A DNA stretch of 13,769 bases, taken from NCBI GenBank assembly GCA_902773365.1, contig CACYEG010000105.1, positions 1-13,769 of the forward strand, in the 5' to 3' direction. Shown piece after piece: positions 12,456 through 13,769 of this stretch (its first letter is position 1; the number at the start of each line of letters is the position of its first letter). The position numbers and the translations under genes were made by a program. The notes under the pieces were generated by a model that worked only from the letters and a program-made list of their open reading frames with translations, did no database searches and had not been told where the DNA came from. The stretch is from an uncultured Erysipelotrichaceae bacterium. Lineage in GTDB: Bacteria > Bacillota_I > Bacilli_A > RF39 > UBA660.

Positions 12456-13118
12456 TCACTTCCCTATATCTGGTCTTCTTTCTCTGGTTTTCTTTTCTCT
12501 TTCGAGCTTTCTCCATTCGTCTATCTTAGCGTGATTACCACTTAAGAGTACATCTGGCACTTTCATGCCTCTATACTCTTGAGGCTTAGTATACGATGGA
12601 TAATCTAGCAAATTATCCTCGAATGATTCGCTAGCTAAACTGTCTTTGTTGATTACTCCTGGTAGTAATCTAATAATAGAATCGCTAATAGCCATAGCAG
12701 GTATTTCTCCACCTGTTAATATATAGTCACCTATAGATATTTCATAGTCAGCAAGTGTCCTAATTCGCTCATCAAATCCTTCATAATGACCACATATTAT
12801 TATCAAGTGTTTTATGCTTGCAAGTTCTTTTGCAACACTTTGTTTATAAGTAATTCCATCTGGAGTTAATAGAATAATTTTGGCATCCGGTGTTCTTATA
12901 TCATCGATGCATTCGAATATTGGTTCACATCTAAGAAGCATTCCTGCTCCTCCTCCGTATATCGTATCATCCACTTGTTTATTGCTAAGATGAGAATAAT
13001 CTCTAAAATTAATTACGTTAATCTCAACGAGTTTCTCATCTATCGCTCTTTTAATGATCGATTCATTTAAGAATCCATCGAACATACCTGGAAATAAAGA
13101 AAGAATATCTATTTTCAT
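12456..13118 (-). CDS. trmD: tRNA (guanine-N1)-methyltransferase TrmD
   Basis: 220 aa, SPOUT superfamily. It methylates G37 of tRNAs to m1G37 using S-adenosylmethionine, preventing +1 frameshifts. It begins MKIDILSLFPGMFDGF. The substrate-binding loop is VDDTIYGGGAGMLL. The SAM-binding trefoil knot includes CGHYEGFDERI and ISIGDYILTGGE. The downstream LLDYPSYTKPQEYRG carries the conserved aspartate, and the C-terminal helix ends in a basic EREKKTRERRPD. The ATG overlaps the rimM stop by 4 bases (13115-13118). This rimM-trmD order is conserved, but rplS does not follow. Confidence 0.97.
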   Translation of the reverse strand: MKIDILSLFPGMFDGFLNESIIKRAIDEKLVEINVINFRDYSHLSNKQVDDTIYGGGAGMLLRCEPIFECIDDIRTPDAKIILLTPDGITYKQSVAKELASIKHLIIICGHYEGFDERIRTLADYEISIGDYILTGGEIPAMAISDSIIRLLPGVINKDSLASESFEDNLLDYPSYTKPQEYRGMKVPDVLLSGNHAKIDEWRKLEREKKTRERRPDIGK

Positions 13119-13600
13119 AATATTAGTCCTTCTATGTTTTCTGCTTCGATAGCATTAGAATCAATATCGACATTTTTAATATATTCAGGGACCAATGGAA
13201 TTATATATGGCTTTTCATATTCTACTTCTAATAAACTATATATCCCGTTATTTAAAATTGATTTGACTTTACCATACTTTTCTTTACCACTAATTATCGT
13301 CATACCTATTAAATCATCTAATAAATACTCTCCCGCATCAAGTTTGATCTCATCTCTATCGATATATACATCCACTGCTTTATAGTGTTCTACTGCGTTT
13401 ATATCTTTTATATTATCTATTGTTACTAAGTACGCTCCCTTATAAAACTTACAACTAGTAATTGTATGCAATTCATTTCCTAAATAAATGTTATTGCCGC
13501 TTAAAAGGACTTTATCGGCACTGTTAAATTTTGTTTTAATTTTTAAATCTCCACGAAGGCCATGTACACCACTTACATATCCTATTAAAATTTTTTTCAT
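13115..13600 (-). CDS. rimM: Ribosome maturation factor RimM
   Basis: 161 aa from ATG 13600, which has SD GGTGAG. A longer frame from ATG 13633 would add an 11-residue tail not seen in the family and lies across the possible promoter. The N-terminal RimM domain starts ILIGYVSGVHGLRGDLKIKT. The C-terminal PRC-barrel domain includes YLLDDLIGMTIISGKEKYGK, YSLLEVEYEKPYIIPLVPEYI and ends ENIEGLIL. RimM binds ribosomal protein S19 and helps 30S head assembly. trmD overlaps its 3' end by 4 bases. The usual upstream partner rpsP is absent; a tRNA-Ser gene lies there instead. Confidence 0.95.
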   Translation of the reverse strand: MKKILIGYVSGVHGLRGDLKIKTKFNSADKVLLSGNNIYLGNELHTITSCKFYKGAYLVTIDNIKDINAVEHYKAVDVYIDRDEIKLDAGEYLLDDLIGMTIISGKEKYGKVKSILNNGIYSLLEVEYEKPYIIPLVPEYIKNVDIDSNAIEAENIEGLIL

Positions 13601-13623
13601 GTACTCACCACATCTCAAAATAG

Positions 13624-13632
13624 ATAATAACA
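13624..13632 (-). promoter_or_regulatory. Possible extended -10 promoter of rimM-trmD
   Basis: On the minus strand, TGTTATTAT fits an extended -10 (TGnTATnnT), about 24 bases before the rimM ATG and just after the tRNA terminator. No convincing -35 was seen. Confidence 0.35.
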
Positions 13633-13642
13633 CATTTTATTT

Positions 13643-13675
13643 AAAAATAAAACTCCTAAACATTTGTTTAGAAGT
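13643..13675 (-). terminator. Terminator of the tRNA-Ser transcript
   Basis: On the minus strand, ACTTCTAAAC (13675-13666) pairs with GTTTAGGAGT (13661-13652) around a 4-nt loop, a 10-bp stem with one wobble, then TTTATTTTT. It starts 12 bases after the tRNA 3' end. Confidence 0.85.
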
Positions 13676-13686
13676 ATGAATCCTAA

Positions 13687-13769
13687 TGGCGGAGTAGGAG
13701 AGATTTGAACTCTCGCGCCAGTTTCCCGACCTACACCCTTAGCAGGGGCGCCTCTTCAGCCTCTTGAGT
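13687..13769 (-). tRNA. tRNA-Ser(GCU), 5' end cut by the window edge
   Basis: The minus strand reads from ACTCAAGAGGCTGAAGAGGC (D-arm, 13769 onward) through an anticodon loop CTGCTAA (anticodon GCT, 13743-13741), the long class II variable arm expected for serine, and a T-arm with GTTCAAATC. The acceptor strand CTACTCC is followed by G and an encoded CCA ending at 13687. 83 bases are visible; the first bases of the 5' acceptor strand lie outside the window. It reads AGC and AGU serine codons. Confidence 0.95.

Noticed and set aside
1..13769. CRISPR arrays, insertion sequences, prophage genes
   Set aside because: No regularly spaced repeats, transposase-like frames or terminal inverted repeats were seen.
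1..13769. UGA read as tryptophan (Mollicutes code)
   Set aside because: TGA terminates tyrS, lspA, trmD and spoIIGA at the expected family ends, and tryptophan is encoded by TGG.

Overview
The window is AT-rich bacterial DNA, densely packed with short intergenic gaps and strong Shine-Dalgarno (SD) sites. It carries the core endospore cassette spoIIGA-sigE-sigG-ylmC plus a YjcZ-like sporulation peptide, so it comes from a low-GC spore-forming (or recently spore-forming) Firmicute, probably an uncultured gut-type lineage. I cannot decide between Clostridia and Bacilli from sequence alone. TGA ends several genes (tyrS, lspA, trmD, spoIIGA), so the genetic code is standard, not the Mollicutes UGA=Trp code.

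Layout. Nearly everything is on the minus strand, read from right to left. (1) 13687-13769: 5'-truncated tRNA-Ser(GCU) with its own terminator. (2) 13600-12074: rimM, trmD and an unknown 125-aa gene, closed by a terminator at 12040-12067. (3) 12017-9492: spoIIGA, sigE, sigG and a PRC-barrel ylmC/ymxH gene. (4) 9465-8115: lspA and an rluD-type pseudouridine synthase, closed by a terminator at 7966-8001. (5) 8054-7564, plus strand: an unannotated 31-aa hydrophobic peptide gene with a structured leader, and a YjcZ-like gene. (6) 7451-3300: tyrS, miaA and a DinG/XPD-type helicase, driven by a consensus promoter. (7) 2469-3284, plus strand: uppP. (8) 2403-1656: two overlapping unknown genes, the first a small membrane protein. 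(9) 1596-1: a degenerate RnfC-like iron-sulfur protein and the start of an RnfD-like membrane protein.

How the genes fit together. The sporulation block encodes the mother-cell sigma factor as a pro-protein (SigE), its membrane processing protease (SpoIIGA), and the forespore sigma factor (SigG). tyrS, miaA, rimM, trmD and rluD serve translation through tRNA charging, tRNA modification and ribosome maturation. uppP and lspA serve envelope lipid recycling and lipoprotein maturation. The rnfC/rnfD pair suggests a membrane redox complex, but its flavin/NADH-binding loop is missing.

Most unusual region: 7780-8060. It holds a compact structured transcript whose SD is almost perfectly sequestered in a hairpin. 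It encodes a 31-aa transmembrane-like peptide, and its 3' end overlaps the terminator of the opposing rluD operon. This has the look of a type I toxin-like or otherwise translation-controlled membrane peptide. A second SD-occluding hairpin precedes sigG, which also starts with TTG.
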